Source: Desulfovibrio sp. (GTDB taxonomy: Bacteria; Desulfobacterota; Desulfovibrionia; Desulfovibrionales; Desulfovibrionaceae). Taken from it: a stretch of 64,000 nt of DNA. The notes under the pieces were generated by a model. It worked only from the letters and a program-made list of their open reading frames with translations, searched no databases and was not told the origin of the DNA. Shown here in pieces: positions 17,664-26,852 of this stretch (position 1 is its first letter; every line of letters starts with the position of its first letter). Location of the stretch: positions 1 through 64,000 of the forward strand of contig NZ_WASP01000003.1 in NCBI RefSeq assembly GCF_009712225.1. Direction: 5' to 3'. The translations under genes were made by a program, and so were the position numbers.

Positions 17664-18356
17664 CAGAGCTTGTGCGTCTTGGCGCATGTGATTTTTCTGT
17701 TTTTTGGGCCTTTCTTGGCCTTGACGACCCCACCCAAATCAAATTTGCCGACCCTAATTTACCATAAAGGGAATCTGTCCACCAGCTATGCCTACGCCAC
17801 AAAAAATAAGTGTCGCATAGTTGGCCTATAGGTGCCGCGCATAAAGACTAAGAGACAAAAAATTTAAAAAAAAAGCTGGAGCTCTGATTACGTGAACAGT
17901 TTAATCCTTTCAGCACCCTTATTTGTGGCAAATCAGCCACAATTAAAATGGACGGCTAAAGGGCACACACCTTCGGCATAGTTAATAATAAGGAGGAAAA
18001 TCATTTCTCAGCAAAAAACCCACTAACACGCTGCGATCATGTGATAAACAATTAAAATAAAATATATCAGCAAGTTAAAATGCGGAATGGAAGCTTTCTG
18101 GGGAGAGTACGTAAAGCACGAAAGCACACGAGAACATAAAGGACAGAGAGCATGACATTTCGCGTTCATCTATCAAATATTTTTAAGTAAAATATTACAC
18201 AATCAAACAACTCGCTATGCTGAGTTGTTGAAAAACAACCATCACAGCATTAAGTTTGTCTAGCACAGCCCTTAAGGAAAGATGGAGTAGAAATAACTAA
18301 TTATTTGTAATATAAGTAATTTTCTGAAATAAGAGAATCAGCAGCAGGAGGTTGCA
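17664..18356. other. AT-rich non-coding region, candidate origin
   Basis: About 690 bases without a convincing gene, directly downstream of the repA-like gene. The stretch from about 17,760 is very AT-rich. It contains a perfect 7-6-7 inverted repeat (TTGTGGC / GCCACAA, 17923-17942) and an 8-8-8 palindrome (AACAACTC / GAGTTGTT, 18206-18229) whose right arm can alternatively pair with AACAAC at 18234-18239. IncFII-type origins lie downstream of repA, so an origin here is plausible, but no DnaA box array was identified. Confidence 0.4.
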
Positions 18357-18941
18357 ATGCCGATTTATTCAGATACCTACACAAAGCCAGAGCAGAAAAT
18401 CGTCGCAAAATTCGAACAGGTCTGGCCGGGTTTTAACCAGGGAGACTTTTGGGATCGATTGAAGTGTGGCGGGTATATGACATTACCCAAAACTATGCCC
18501 CTGATTTGCGTCTATATGGACTGCCTCGAAAAGGGAGGGCCGCTATCCCCGACTTATTTGTCCTTATGGGCTAACACGTTCGACCTGCCTTGCGTTGAGG
18601 TGAGGGATGAGGAACTGATGGCGATGGAATCCGGGTTCAGTGGACAACGCCCCGTAGACACATGGAAGAAGCGGATGCGGTCGCTAGAAAATTGGAGATT
18701 CATCAAGTCGCAGAGCGGCCCGCGCGACTTTCAGTTCGTTCTTCTCACGAATCCCCATTTAGTGATCAAAGCTATCCATAATGATGCGTCGGCCAGCTAC
18801 GATAAAGAGCGGAGGGACGCCATTTTTCGCATTTTAACAATGAAGGACATAGACATCAAAGGCGGCGGCTTCCTGACGTTAGCCGAAATTAGGAAGCGCG
18901 AAGCGGAAGTTCAAAGCAGGAGAGCCAGAAGAATACCGTAA
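18357..18941 (+). CDS. Hypothetical protein, replication region
   Basis: Soluble protein of 194 residues with an excellent ribosome binding site (AGGAGG, five bases before ATG). I do not recognise it. It has a compact alpha/beta composition, an RPVDTWKKRMRSLENWRF segment that could be a DNA-binding helix pair, and a basic C-terminus (EVQSRRARRIP). Its place behind repA and the AT-rich region suggests a plasmid-maintenance or replication-accessory role. A 34-codon ORF with its own strong ribosome binding site follows 11 bases later. Confidence 0.7.
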   Translation: MPIYSDTYTKPEQKIVAKFEQVWPGFNQGDFWDRLKCGGYMTLPKTMPLICVYMDCLEKGGPLSPTYLSLWANTFDLPCVEVRDEELMAMESGFSGQRPVDTWKKRMRSLENWRFIKSQSGPRDFQFVLLTNPHLVIKAIHNDASASYDKERRDAIFRILTMKDIDIKGGGFLTLAEIRKREAEVQSRRARRIP

Positions 18942-18952
18942 GGAGGGTTCAT

Positions 18953-19057
18953 ATGACCCTGCACTTCACATTGAGCATAGGAACTGACGAGCTTTACAGC
19001 GCTTGCTGGGTTGCAATGCTCATAGCACGCGGCATGGCGTTACGTATCAGAAGCTAA
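18953..19057 (+). CDS. Small ORF (34 aa), possible coupled peptide
   Basis: Thirty-four codons preceded by AAGGAGG at an ideal distance and beginning 11 bases after the previous gene. The peptide MTLHFTLSIG...RIRS has a hydrophobic centre (ACWVAMLIARGMAL) that could lie at a membrane. An imperfect hairpin (AATGCTT / AAGCATT, 19056-19090) overlaps the stop, and a strong terminator ends the unit at 19187. The ribosome binding site is the main evidence that it is translated. Confidence 0.45.
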   Translation: MTLHFTLSIGTDELYSACWVAMLIARGMALRIRS

Positions 19058-19152
19058 TGCTTCCCACGGGTCTCCGTAGAAAGCATTAACCTACAGAATT
19101 ACTTGGCTTGGCTGCTCTCCTGCAAACTATTCTGGACAGCTTGAGCCAAGTG

Positions 19153-19187
19153 GCGGCAAGAGTTGCACCTCTTGCCGCTCTTTTATA
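19153..19187 (+). terminator. Strong intrinsic terminator
   Basis: A perfect 10-bp stem (GCGGCAAGAG / CTCTTGCCGC) with a 6-base loop is followed by TCTTTTAT. It closes the rightward replication-region transcript before the convergent giant NTPase gene. Confidence 0.92.
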
Positions 19188-19253
19188 TACTAAAGAGAAG
19201 TACAGCTCAACTGGCTCAGTCAGTGGAAAGACGATTCCCCACTACGGGCCACA

Positions 19254-22200
19254 TTACATGCCTCGCTTTTCAACATCCAAAGCTCTGAGCCCGTCATAAC
19301 TAAATCCGACGATGCACGTTATTTTTTCGCCAAAAGATTGTCCGACTCGTAGTTCTGTACGCGCGGGTACAAAAAAAGCATTAAATTGTGGGATAGCGTC
19401 CAGGGTTAGATAGGCACTTTGTAGAGATGCTATTTCCTCAGACACCTTCCCATCTACACGCATCCCCTTGTCCTTGCTCATTGAGATCGGAAACAATGCA
19501 TTCCCGGTATAAAACAGTTTTGATGTTGTATTTTTACTATTATTTTTTGATAACGACTTACAAATATTTCTATATTTTATTGCATTTTCGACATCTGATG
19601 GCGCATTGCTGGACAAACTTCTGCAAAAATATAGTACGTACAAGATATAGTTGGCTGTTAGATTACGCTCCATTTCTGACAGGGATTCAGTCAAACCAAC
19701 GATTGTCCCCCAATCAAAAGTGCCCAAGTGCAGATGAGCAGTAAAACATTTCCACAATATTCCCTCGGCGAAAGAATCGGTCAAAAGAATATCCGTGCAG
19801 TAATCGATAATGTTTAATAACTGATCATGCCCTAGGCGAGAAAGATCTTCCTTGCTGGCCATATTTACTGATGCCAAGTATGCATATTTATAAGTATTAT
19901 CATTAGGATGGGTGGTTATTATTTCAAGTAACTCACTCTGAGAAAAATTTAATTGCAATAGTTTAGTTTTTCCATTCGCATAGTATTGACTTCCTCTTAT
20001 GTCCTCATAACGCGACTCTGTTTCAATATCATATTTATTTGCAATGCGTATTAATTCATTACACCACTGCGATTCAGGAGTTCTATTAATAAGGAAAACT
20101 TTCTTAAAATCATCTTTTCGTGATATATTTTGCATCTTAGTTGCTATATAAGTTGTCATCTCCATAATAGAAGAGTACGGATAACTTAGTAAATATGTAT
20201 TTGTCTCAGATGACGGATGCCTTTCAATAATATCAATAGCCATTTCAAAATCATTTAACGCAAGCTTGGTGAGTTGTGAGCATTCATCATAAAGGTCAGA
20301 ACATGTAATGTATCCCTTAGCTATGCGATATTTTATATTTCTAAAGTATATTGTACCCCTCACATGATAATGAGATGAGTTGTTTGGCTCCAGCTCAATG
20401 GCCTTATCAATGAGCGTCTTAGCCAGCTCAAGGTCGTGCGCTCTACTATCGGAGATAAGACGCCCATAATGCTGAAAAAATTGAGCGTTTTTTGGCATAA
20501 GCTGTGTAAGTTTTTTAAAAACACACTCTTGTAAATTAACATTTTCTATATCCATGATAATCTGAGAAAATTTTTGAGTCTCATTTTCCACTTCACGCTT
20601 AATAAACATACTCACAAAAAGAGCTTCCAAAGCGTCTGATGTTTCATTTCTTCCCTCGAACCCTCTTAAGTCGCCAATGAAATCTTCACATAATTGTTTC
20701 AAAGCAGAAGGTTGACCTAAGAATTGCTTGGACAAAATGTTTTTTGCAATCAGGGGATGGCACACTCTATAATTTAAATTGTTTTGAAAAATAAGGGCAC
20801 CAAATCGTTCTGTGAAATACCGCTGTAAGGCCATTGGAGTTGAATATGTGTGCCCATTGTTCAGTATCTTAGTCAGATATGCATAATGCAGACCATGTTC
20901 TGTAAGGTAGTAAGTTATGAGTGCAATGTAATGAAGTGCCTTTTTTAGCTTTTCGTCGTCGTCAATCCTCTCAAAAATCCTGTCTATATAAGAATTAACA
21001 CTCGTAAAATCTTTTTCAAAAGTATACATCCCGTAAAAAAATGGAAGACGAAACCTCGTCATGCTAGCTTTGGTTGTCAGATCATCTAAGTTTTGCCGCC
21101 GTTTCTGCACTTCAGACGGTGAGTAGCCCTTTTCGTCCATTTTTTGGATATACCAACTTTTGAACGTCATAGACTCTTCTCCTGCCAGCGGGCCAAGGAC
21201 TTTTCTGCTTCCACAGTCTGGCGTGCTCACGACCCGAGCAAAGGATAATGTGGCTTCTTTCTCTTCCTCATATGTTCTGTAGGGGTGCATAATAATTCCC
21301 CTGAGGCGCAGACTCTTGAGCCTTGAGAGCAGCAAGTTGACATCATTTTGGGAGAAGTCGAAATCCGCCAATATTATCAGCGGTTTTCCGGACTTCGAAG
21401 ATAGCCTTCTAAGACATTCATCAGTACCACTGGTAATTTTGGTGACTATGAGGGTAGGAAAATGTGCTCGCAATTCCCAACAAATAGCACGACATGTCAC
21501 GGTGGCTCCCGATCCAGGAGCGTGCCCAATGCGAAAGATAGCCTGGGTGGATTTGTCTGCTAGGTCAACAATGTCCTTTCTATATTCTTCAACTGCTTTT
21601 CTTGGGACATAAAGCTTTTCGCTAATTGCGGCCCAACTGATAGGTTGGCCACAAAAAAAACTATCTTTTTTGGATTCTTCAATATTTTCCTCAAGTAGAA
21701 GCGCGTCACATACTAAAGTCATATGCTCACTAATGAAGATGTCATCTTCATCGTCAAGCGGAACTCCCAACCGGTTCTCAGCATGAGGGATAATTTTTTT
21801 CTTGCTCACCGGTTTACTGAAATGTTCAAGGCAATATTCTGCTAACTCCTCACTGCCAAGTGCAAACTTTTGGACATCAATGTCGGGGTAGTCTTCCTTG
21901 ACGAATTCTTTTTCGGCATAGTTGTGTTTATCTAACAGCGCAACTCTCCCCATTTTTTGTTGGCTGAACCATTCCAGAAGTCTTTCAAGATACTTTGTTT
22001 CTTTTCTAAAACTGTTCCTGTCAATAATTACGAGTATTTCATCTGGGCTTAGAGCTGTAACAGCGATTTCCAGTATGTTATCAAGAAATCTGCTATACTT
22101 GGTTCGCCACTCTGGAAAACATTTTACTATGGTTTCTGGCAATATTTCAGTGCCTGAAGCATAAATCCACCACATTTTACTATTTTTAATATATTCTTTG

Positions 22201-23573
22201 TTTTCATCTTGGCCTAAAATAATACTGCGGAGTAGTCCTTTTTTACCAAGCTCTTCGCGGAGCGAGTTGTTTTCATCATTGGTATGAAACGATATAACGC
22301 CAGACCATTGAATGCGGGCCAAGGCCTCACTAACAGATTCTCCGTATGTGCTATCTGCCCCGCATACAAAGACGTAGCGCATGTCATTGCAAAAATAACT
22401 ACTATATTCAGCCAGTCGTTGCGCTTCATCTCGCATTTGTTCGTCAGTCATACCCTTATGCCACATTGCGGGTTCGATGTTCTTCCATTCGGTATGGTTT
22501 GTCTTATCCAGTAGCACTTTCATGAAAACTGAGGCATATATGAAACTTTTTATCCTCATGTCGTCACTAACATCGCGTTTCCCCGCGTAATTAAGCCCTG
22601 CCATCACGCGAGCGACTAATCGCGCATTATTTAAGCAATCTTTGTAACTAAAAGAAGAGCGACAGATAGAGTCGACCCAATTTCTTTCCTCCTCTTCGAT
22701 GGCTTTGACAAGTGACTGACCTTTAAAATCTTGTTCATCCCACTGGCATTCAGATAATAGGATAATGTCATTAATCCAATCGAATAGGGACTCCTTTTCC
22801 AGGTTAGTCAACAGCGCGCTTAATTCAAAATAAGCAATATCAAAAAACACGTACCCATCCACCCTACTTGTGGCAAAATCAATCAGTGTACAGGTGGAGT
22901 CATATTTTGAAACAAACACGTTGTCTCCATGCATATCTCCGTGCATCGGACAAATAATACTTTCGAATTGTGTCAAGTTCCACAGTGCGTTATCCACTGC
23001 GTAAGCATAGGCGTTGGGTAATTTTATACCACAGACAGACAAACATGCGTGGCCGAGTGGATTTTTTCCAAAATGTGTTTTCAAATATTCTGCAAGGTTT
23101 CTTTCTTCATTTAGCTTATTTTTGAGGATGCGCTTGAAGAGGACAGACGGAGACTCTTGTTTTCCATTTATTGATGACTTGTTAAAGATCTTATTTAATA
23201 ACTCTTGGATAATATTGCGAACTGCTTTATTTTTTTTGCTATTTTCTTCGAGTTTATAGAAGCAGACGAAGTCATTATAGCTCCCGCCTGCTAGTTCAAA
23301 CAAAAGAACATAGTATTCACCAACAACCTTTTTTTCGATGCACTCTGCATTGGTGAAAGGGAATTCGTTTTTGAGGTTATTATACTCATTGGGATTGCTA
23401 TCTATTTTTAAATAAAAATATCCCTTGTGGTTGGAGTCGCCCTTCAGATGTACTTTGTAGACCTCTGCCCCAGATAGTCCCCTGCTTACTTGCTCAAGCA
23501 TTTCAAGACTGTCGTTTGAGCCAATTTTAAATTCTACAACTATTTTTTCTTTTATTTGTTCAAGCATACTCAT
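19254..23573 (-). CDS. Giant kinase-like / STAND-like NTPase / TPR protein
   Basis: Cytosolic multidomain protein of about 1,439 residues, not a family I can name. Residues 1-360 are an aminoglycoside-phosphotransferase/choline-kinase-like fold: a nucleotide-binding lysine in YFYLKID, the catalytic loop HGDMHGDN (about 211-218) and the metal motif LIDFATS. Residues 390-590 are an alpha/beta segment opening YVFVCGAD. Around 683-695 lies an atypical P-loop, GHAPGSGATVTCR, without the Walker lysine, followed by a Walker-B-like LIILADFD: the pattern of STAND NTPases with GxGGTT-type loops. The C-terminal third is helical with TPR-like repeats (AIELEPNNSSHYHVRGTIYF). The ATG at 23573 is preferred over 23612 because GAGG lies nine bases upstream. 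It is the last gene of a four-gene leftward block; antiphage sensing is inference. Confidence 0.85.
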   Translation of the reverse strand: MSMLEQIKEKIVVEFKIGSNDSLEMLEQVSRGLSGAEVYKVHLKGDSNHKGYFYLKIDSNPNEYNNLKNEFPFTNAECIEKKVVGEYYVLLFELAGGSYNDFVCFYKLEENSKKNKAVRNIIQELLNKIFNKSSINGKQESPSVLFKRILKNKLNEERNLAEYLKTHFGKNPLGHACLSVCGIKLPNAYAYAVDNALWNLTQFESIICPMHGDMHGDNVFVSKYDSTCTLIDFATSRVDGYVFFDIAYFELSALLTNLEKESLFDWINDIILLSECQWDEQDFKGQSLVKAIEEEERNWVDSICRSSFSYKDCLNNARLVARVMAGLNYAGKRDVSDDMRIKSFIYASVFMKVLLDKTNHTEWKNIEPAMWHKGMTDEQMRDEAQRLAEYSSYFCNDMRYVFVCGADSTYGESVSEALARIQWSGVISFHTNDENNSLREELGKKGLLRSIILGQDENKEYIKNSKMWWIYASGTEILPETIVKCFPEWRTKYSRFLDNILEIAVTALSPDEILVIIDRNSFRKETKYLERLLEWFSQQKMGRVALLDKHNYAEKEFVKEDYPDIDVQKFALGSEELAEYCLEHFSKPVSKKKIIPHAENRLGVPLDDEDDIFISEHMTLVCDALLLEENIEESKKDSFFCGQPISWAAISEKLYVPRKAVEEYRKDIVDLADKSTQAIFRIGHAPGSGATVTCRAICWELRAHFPTLIVTKITSGTDECLRRLSSKSGKPLIILADFDFSQNDVNLLLSRLKSLRLRGIIMHPYRTYEEEKEATLSFARVVSTPDCGSRKVLGPLAGEESMTFKSWYIQKMDEKGYSPSEVQKRRQNLDDLTTKASMTRFRLPFFYGMYTFEKDFTSVNSYIDRIFERIDDDEKLKKALHYIALITYYLTEHGLHYAYLTKILNNGHTYSTPMALQRYFTERFGALIFQNNLNYRVCHPLIAKNILSKQFLGQPSALKQLCEDFIGDLRGFEGRNETSDALEALFVSMFIKREVENETQKFSQIIMDIENVNLQECVFKKLTQLMPKNAQFFQHYGRLISDSRAHDLELAKTLIDKAIELEPNNSSHYHVRGTIYFRNIKYRIAKGYITCSDLYDECSQLTKLALNDFEMAIDIIERHPSSETNTYLLSYPYSSIMEMTTYIATKMQNISRKDDFKKVFLINRTPESQWCNELIRIANKYDIETESRYEDIRGSQYYANGKTKLLQLNFSQSELLEIITTHPNDNTYKYAYLASVNMASKEDLSRLGHDQLLNIIDYCTDILLTDSFAEGILWKCFTAHLHLGTFDWGTIVGLTESLSEMERNLTANYILYVLYFCRSLSSNAPSDVENAIKYRNICKSLSKNNSKNTTSKLFYTGNALFPISMSKDKGMRVDGKVSEEIASLQSAYLTLDAIPQFNAFFVPARTELRVGQSFGEKITCIVGFSYDGLRALDVEKRGM

Positions 23574-23686
23574 TTTCTCAATCCTCACTAGTGAACAGTA
23601 TGTGTCATGCAAAATACTTGCAGTAGAATACGATTATTGTAATATGCCCGCACTACATTTAATGCAGTAAATACCTATATATTTAA

Positions 23687-24487
23687 TCATAGGTATTCGT
23701 CTGCAGGCCTATGTTTATTGCTGATGGTGCCTTCTTTTATATGAAACTGAACATCTTTCCGCTTGCAGAATGCGATTACTTGTTCAGCCTGCTCATTGTA
23801 AAATTCACGATGACCTTTGAACATCGTTATTTCTTTGCTATAGTTCGTGCGACCAAAAATAATTTTGTCTGTAAAATCTATCGCTTCCAAAACGGTTTCC
23901 AGATCTTGCTCAATTAAATTTGGCGTTGGGTATGGCTCGATGCTGACCCACGTTTTACAACCATTTTTGTGCAATGCCTTTAATGCCGATAATCGGGTAC
24001 TATAAGGCGCTGCTCCAGGCTCCATGCTTGCACGGTAATCTTCACTCAGCGAAACGAGTGTAATGCCGTATTCGTTTTCCTTAGAATAGCTTGCTAGCTC
24101 TAGTGGTAGAATACCCTTGCTCAAGACAATGCATTTTACTCCAGCATTGTTGAGTTTTCTGATGGCAGCAAGGCTCATTTTTTCTATTTCTTCATATCCA
24201 TACATGAACGGATCAGTCGTAAAGCAAAGCTGGACAGATTGGATTTTTGATTTCAGCCGTGGAATTTCTTTGTCTAAAATTTCCAGGGTGTTGGAAACCA
24301 AAAAAGGTTTAAGCCAATCTTCATAGGAACTGACCTGACCAAACCGCCGCTTCAACATAAAGGCATAGCACGGATACTTACAGCCATGAGCGCAGCCAAG
24401 AACATGGTTCATGGTATAGTCGCCATATTCCACGCCGGTAAGGTAGAGCATGGATTTGCGCTCTATATAGCCTTGCACCGCTTTCAT
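23687..24487 (-). CDS. Radical SAM protein (SPL/three-Cys-motif type)
   Basis: Protein of 266 residues resembling spore-photoproduct-lyase-like radical SAM proteins and DUF5131-type three-Cys proteins. The cluster motif is GCAHGCKYPCYA, with cysteines at 32, 36 and 40 (CxxxCxxxC). Downstream come barrel motifs QLCFTTDPFMYGYE and CIVLSKG, and a late WVSIEPYPTPN. Its start overlaps the tcmP stop (ATGA), so it is translationally coupled to TcmP, a pairing known for these two families. The substrate is unknown; a nucleic-acid role is suspected only from SPL relatives. Confidence 0.85.
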   Translation of the reverse strand: MKAVQGYIERKSMLYLTGVEYGDYTMNHVLGCAHGCKYPCYAFMLKRRFGQVSSYEDWLKPFLVSNTLEILDKEIPRLKSKIQSVQLCFTTDPFMYGYEEIEKMSLAAIRKLNNAGVKCIVLSKGILPLELASYSKENEYGITLVSLSEDYRASMEPGAAPYSTRLSALKALHKNGCKTWVSIEPYPTPNLIEQDLETVLEAIDFTDKIIFGRTNYSKEITMFKGHREFYNEQAEQVIAFCKRKDVQFHIKEGTISNKHRPADEYL

Positions 24488-25737
24488 GCCTGGATTCTCC
24501 TGATTGTGATCCGCTGTTTACCTTTTTCTTCCCAGAAGGTTGAGGGCTTACCTGTTGGCGTTGTTGCTGGTGTCCGGATAATATCAATCACGCCGCGTTT
24601 CTGAAATTCCTCTAGTGAGCTATGTAACATTTTAAAGTCACATAATAGTCCATGGTTATTCAAAAAACCTGCAAGAAGTCTTTTGAGCCCAATTTCAGTG
24701 TCCACACTAGAAAGGTGGGAGAACAACAATTTCTTAATTTCATCTATTGTCATAAGATCATTTTCAACTGTAGAGGTCATAGTATCAGCAAAGTCGAATA
24801 ACGAAGGCTGTCGGTTTTGTTGGATATTAGTGAATAACTCATCTTTGCGTTTCAGCATATTCTCGGCCATGAGGAATAACCCATCTTCATGATTGCACAT
24901 ATGAATCATTCTGTATTTTGGCCGATGACCAGCCTTGAGGCGAATAGGCATATCTAAAACATACTTAAATTGTTGATTTAGTCTGGCTTTGTATTTTGCT
25001 GAAAACATTCGTTCAGCTTTGTAGCCGTCTATCTCCCCACGGTTATATTGAGCCACGATGTCTTTCCAGTAATCTCCACCTGCAATTTTGCTTAATAACT
25101 CTGTAGACTGTGGTGATGAGTTAATCTCTGTGGGGTCATATTCCACTAGGTCATCAAGGTCTCGAAGGGCTTCGTCATTGGTATAGTTTACCCCCATTGC
25201 GCGGCAAGCATCGCGGAAGAACCCAAAGGAGTTAAAATTAATCAGCATTTCCAGACTGCTAAAGCCTGAAGCGGCAAGTTTTTCAAAAAGGGCATAATTT
25301 AATGCGCGAATTCCATAAGGATCGATATACAAAAAGACATTGATTCTGCGTTTGCCCGCAAGCACCACTTCAATTTTCTCTTCATATTTTCCTGATATTA
25401 TTGATGGATATCCTTTATCATTCTTGAACTGCGCAATGTTTTGCCCTAGCTTTTGCGCGTGATTTAGCTCTATGAAACAGGTGTCGATGACACCTCTGGT
25501 GCTTCCAGAACTCATCCTATCCAGACAAGTATCACGCGCTTGTAAAGCGATAATCGGTGAACCTGGCTTGCCATCATCAAATTTGCCTTGCCCGGCGAAA
25601 CAGTCAACGTAATAAATTGGTTTACAGCTCGTTAGTAGCTTCTGAAAATATGGCGTCAAATAGCAGCCAAGGAGTTGGTCTTTTATTTCTGACCAACTAT
25701 TTTTCAACTTGAAAAAATCCTTGTTATCTTTTGCCAT
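24484..25737 (-). CDS. tcmP: Three-Cys-motif partner protein TcmP
   Basis: Protein of 417 residues matching TcmP, a family named for occurring beside radical-SAM-like three-Cys-motif proteins, exactly as here. The N-terminal half looks like a Rossmann methyltransferase: motif I YYVDCFAGQGKF (about 42-53) and a motif-IV-like FLYIDPYG (about 135-142). The C-terminal part ends in a small winged-helix-like segment (EEFQKRGVIDIIRT). Its stop overlaps the next start by four bases. Biochemical activity is not established for the family; methyl transfer is inferred from motifs. Confidence 0.87.
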   Translation of the reverse strand: MAKDNKDFFKLKNSWSEIKDQLLGCYLTPYFQKLLTSCKPIYYVDCFAGQGKFDDGKPGSPIIALQARDTCLDRMSSGSTRGVIDTCFIELNHAQKLGQNIAQFKNDKGYPSIISGKYEEKIEVVLAGKRRINVFLYIDPYGIRALNYALFEKLAASGFSSLEMLINFNSFGFFRDACRAMGVNYTNDEALRDLDDLVEYDPTEINSSPQSTELLSKIAGGDYWKDIVAQYNRGEIDGYKAERMFSAKYKARLNQQFKYVLDMPIRLKAGHRPKYRMIHMCNHEDGLFLMAENMLKRKDELFTNIQQNRQPSLFDFADTMTSTVENDLMTIDEIKKLLFSHLSSVDTEIGLKRLLAGFLNNHGLLCDFKMLHSSLEEFQKRGVIDIIRTPATTPTGKPSTFWEEKGKQRITIRRIQA

Positions 25738-25771
25738 ACTTACTTTCCTTTTGTGGAACTCAACGCAATGG

Positions 25772-26830
25772 CTAGTTTTCTTGATGCAACTCTCGCTCTA
25801 TGTCTTCCACAGTCGGCAAACTCGGCTTCAAATTTTCCGGGATGGCGCGGGTCAGCTTGTAGTCTGAAACTGCTAGGGCTTTATTCATATCGCGGAGCGC
25901 GTACTCAGCTAAAAGGCCATTTTTTTCCTTACAAAGAAGCAATCCTATGGTCGGATTGTCGTTCTCATGGCGGAGCATATCATCCACCGCAGAACAGTAA
26001 AAATTCAGCTTGCCCGCATATTCCGGCTTGAACGCTCCGGCCTTCAATTCGATAACCACATAGCACCGTAGTTTCAGGTGATAGAAGAGCAAGTCGAGAT
26101 AAAAGTCTTCTCCCGCGACCTCAAGATGCACCTGTTTGCCGACATAGGAAAAGCCGCTACCGAGTTCCAGGAGGAATTCCGTGATATGACGAACCAGTCC
26201 GCGTTCAATATCCCGTTCATGCGCTTTCTCTCCCACTGAAAAGAAGTCAAAAATGTACGGGTCTTTCAGGACCTCCAGTGCCATCTCTGACTGTGCTTCC
26301 GGCAGCCGTTTTTTGAAGTTGCTTACCTTCGGAAGCTGGGTTTGCCGCTCATGAAGTCCGGTTTCAATCTGTATTTGCAGGACAGCGCGTGACCAGCCAT
26401 GCTCGATAGCCTGCAGCCCATACCAAAGACGCTCATTGTCGGCCTTGAGCTTTTCTACCAGGGTAATTGTGTGGCCCCAAGGCAATTTGGCAACAACCTG
26501 TTGCAAAATTGGGGTTTCCGCGCATATCTGTGCTAACTGTCGCATATATCTAAAATTTCTTGGTGAAAAACCTTTAATACCAGGAAATGCTACTCGAAGA
26601 TCATTTCCGAGCCTTTCGATAATCTTGGTTCCCCACCCCTCAGCATCTCGGCGCTCAAGAATTGCCTTCCCAATGTCAATGTAGAGCGAAACGAGTTCAG
26701 CATTGGCAGCCAGCGCAGCAGACATACGTGCCTTATGGACACGTGCTTTGAGGTCCTTGAGGAGGTCATCATACCCTTGTGGCAACAGGGCAATCTTGTC
26801 ATTTTTCATTGCTTTTACCGTATTATTCAC
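25772..26830 (-). CDS. YhcG/DUF1016 PDDEXK nuclease
   Basis: Protein of 352 residues of the YhcG (DUF1016) family. The N-terminal domain (about 15-170) is helical, with SPRNFRYMRQLAQ and PWGHTITLVEK typical of the family. The C-terminal domain is a PDDEXK-type nuclease with candidate catalytic residues D246 (FYLDLLFYH) and E261/K263 (VIELKAG). YhcG proteins often sit in restriction or defence loci. It is the first gene of the leftward block, 34 bases before tcmP, and a perfect palindrome lies two bases upstream of its start codon. Confidence 0.92.
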   Translation of the reverse strand: MNNTVKAMKNDKIALLPQGYDDLLKDLKARVHKARMSAALAANAELVSLYIDIGKAILERRDAEGWGTKIIERLGNDLRVAFPGIKGFSPRNFRYMRQLAQICAETPILQQVVAKLPWGHTITLVEKLKADNERLWYGLQAIEHGWSRAVLQIQIETGLHERQTQLPKVSNFKKRLPEAQSEMALEVLKDPYIFDFFSVGEKAHERDIERGLVRHITEFLLELGSGFSYVGKQVHLEVAGEDFYLDLLFYHLKLRCYVVIELKAGAFKPEYAGKLNFYCSAVDDMLRHENDNPTIGLLLCKEKNGLLAEYALRDMNKALAVSDYKLTRAIPENLKPSLPTVEDIERELHQEN

Positions 26831-26831
26831 T

Positions 26832-26852
26832 TTGGCAACAGACTATTGCCAA
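26832..26852. promoter_or_regulatory. Palindromic operator candidate
   Basis: A perfect 7-7-7 inverted repeat, TTGGCAA and TTGCCAA, lies immediately upstream of the yhcG start; a further half-site TTGGCGA follows at 26855-26861. It could be an operator controlling the four-gene block or block its ribosome binding. No regulator for it is known. Confidence 0.5.

Noticed and set aside
19108..19299. 63-codon ORF after the replication region
   Set aside because: It runs through the strong terminator at 19153-19187 and has no ribosome binding site.
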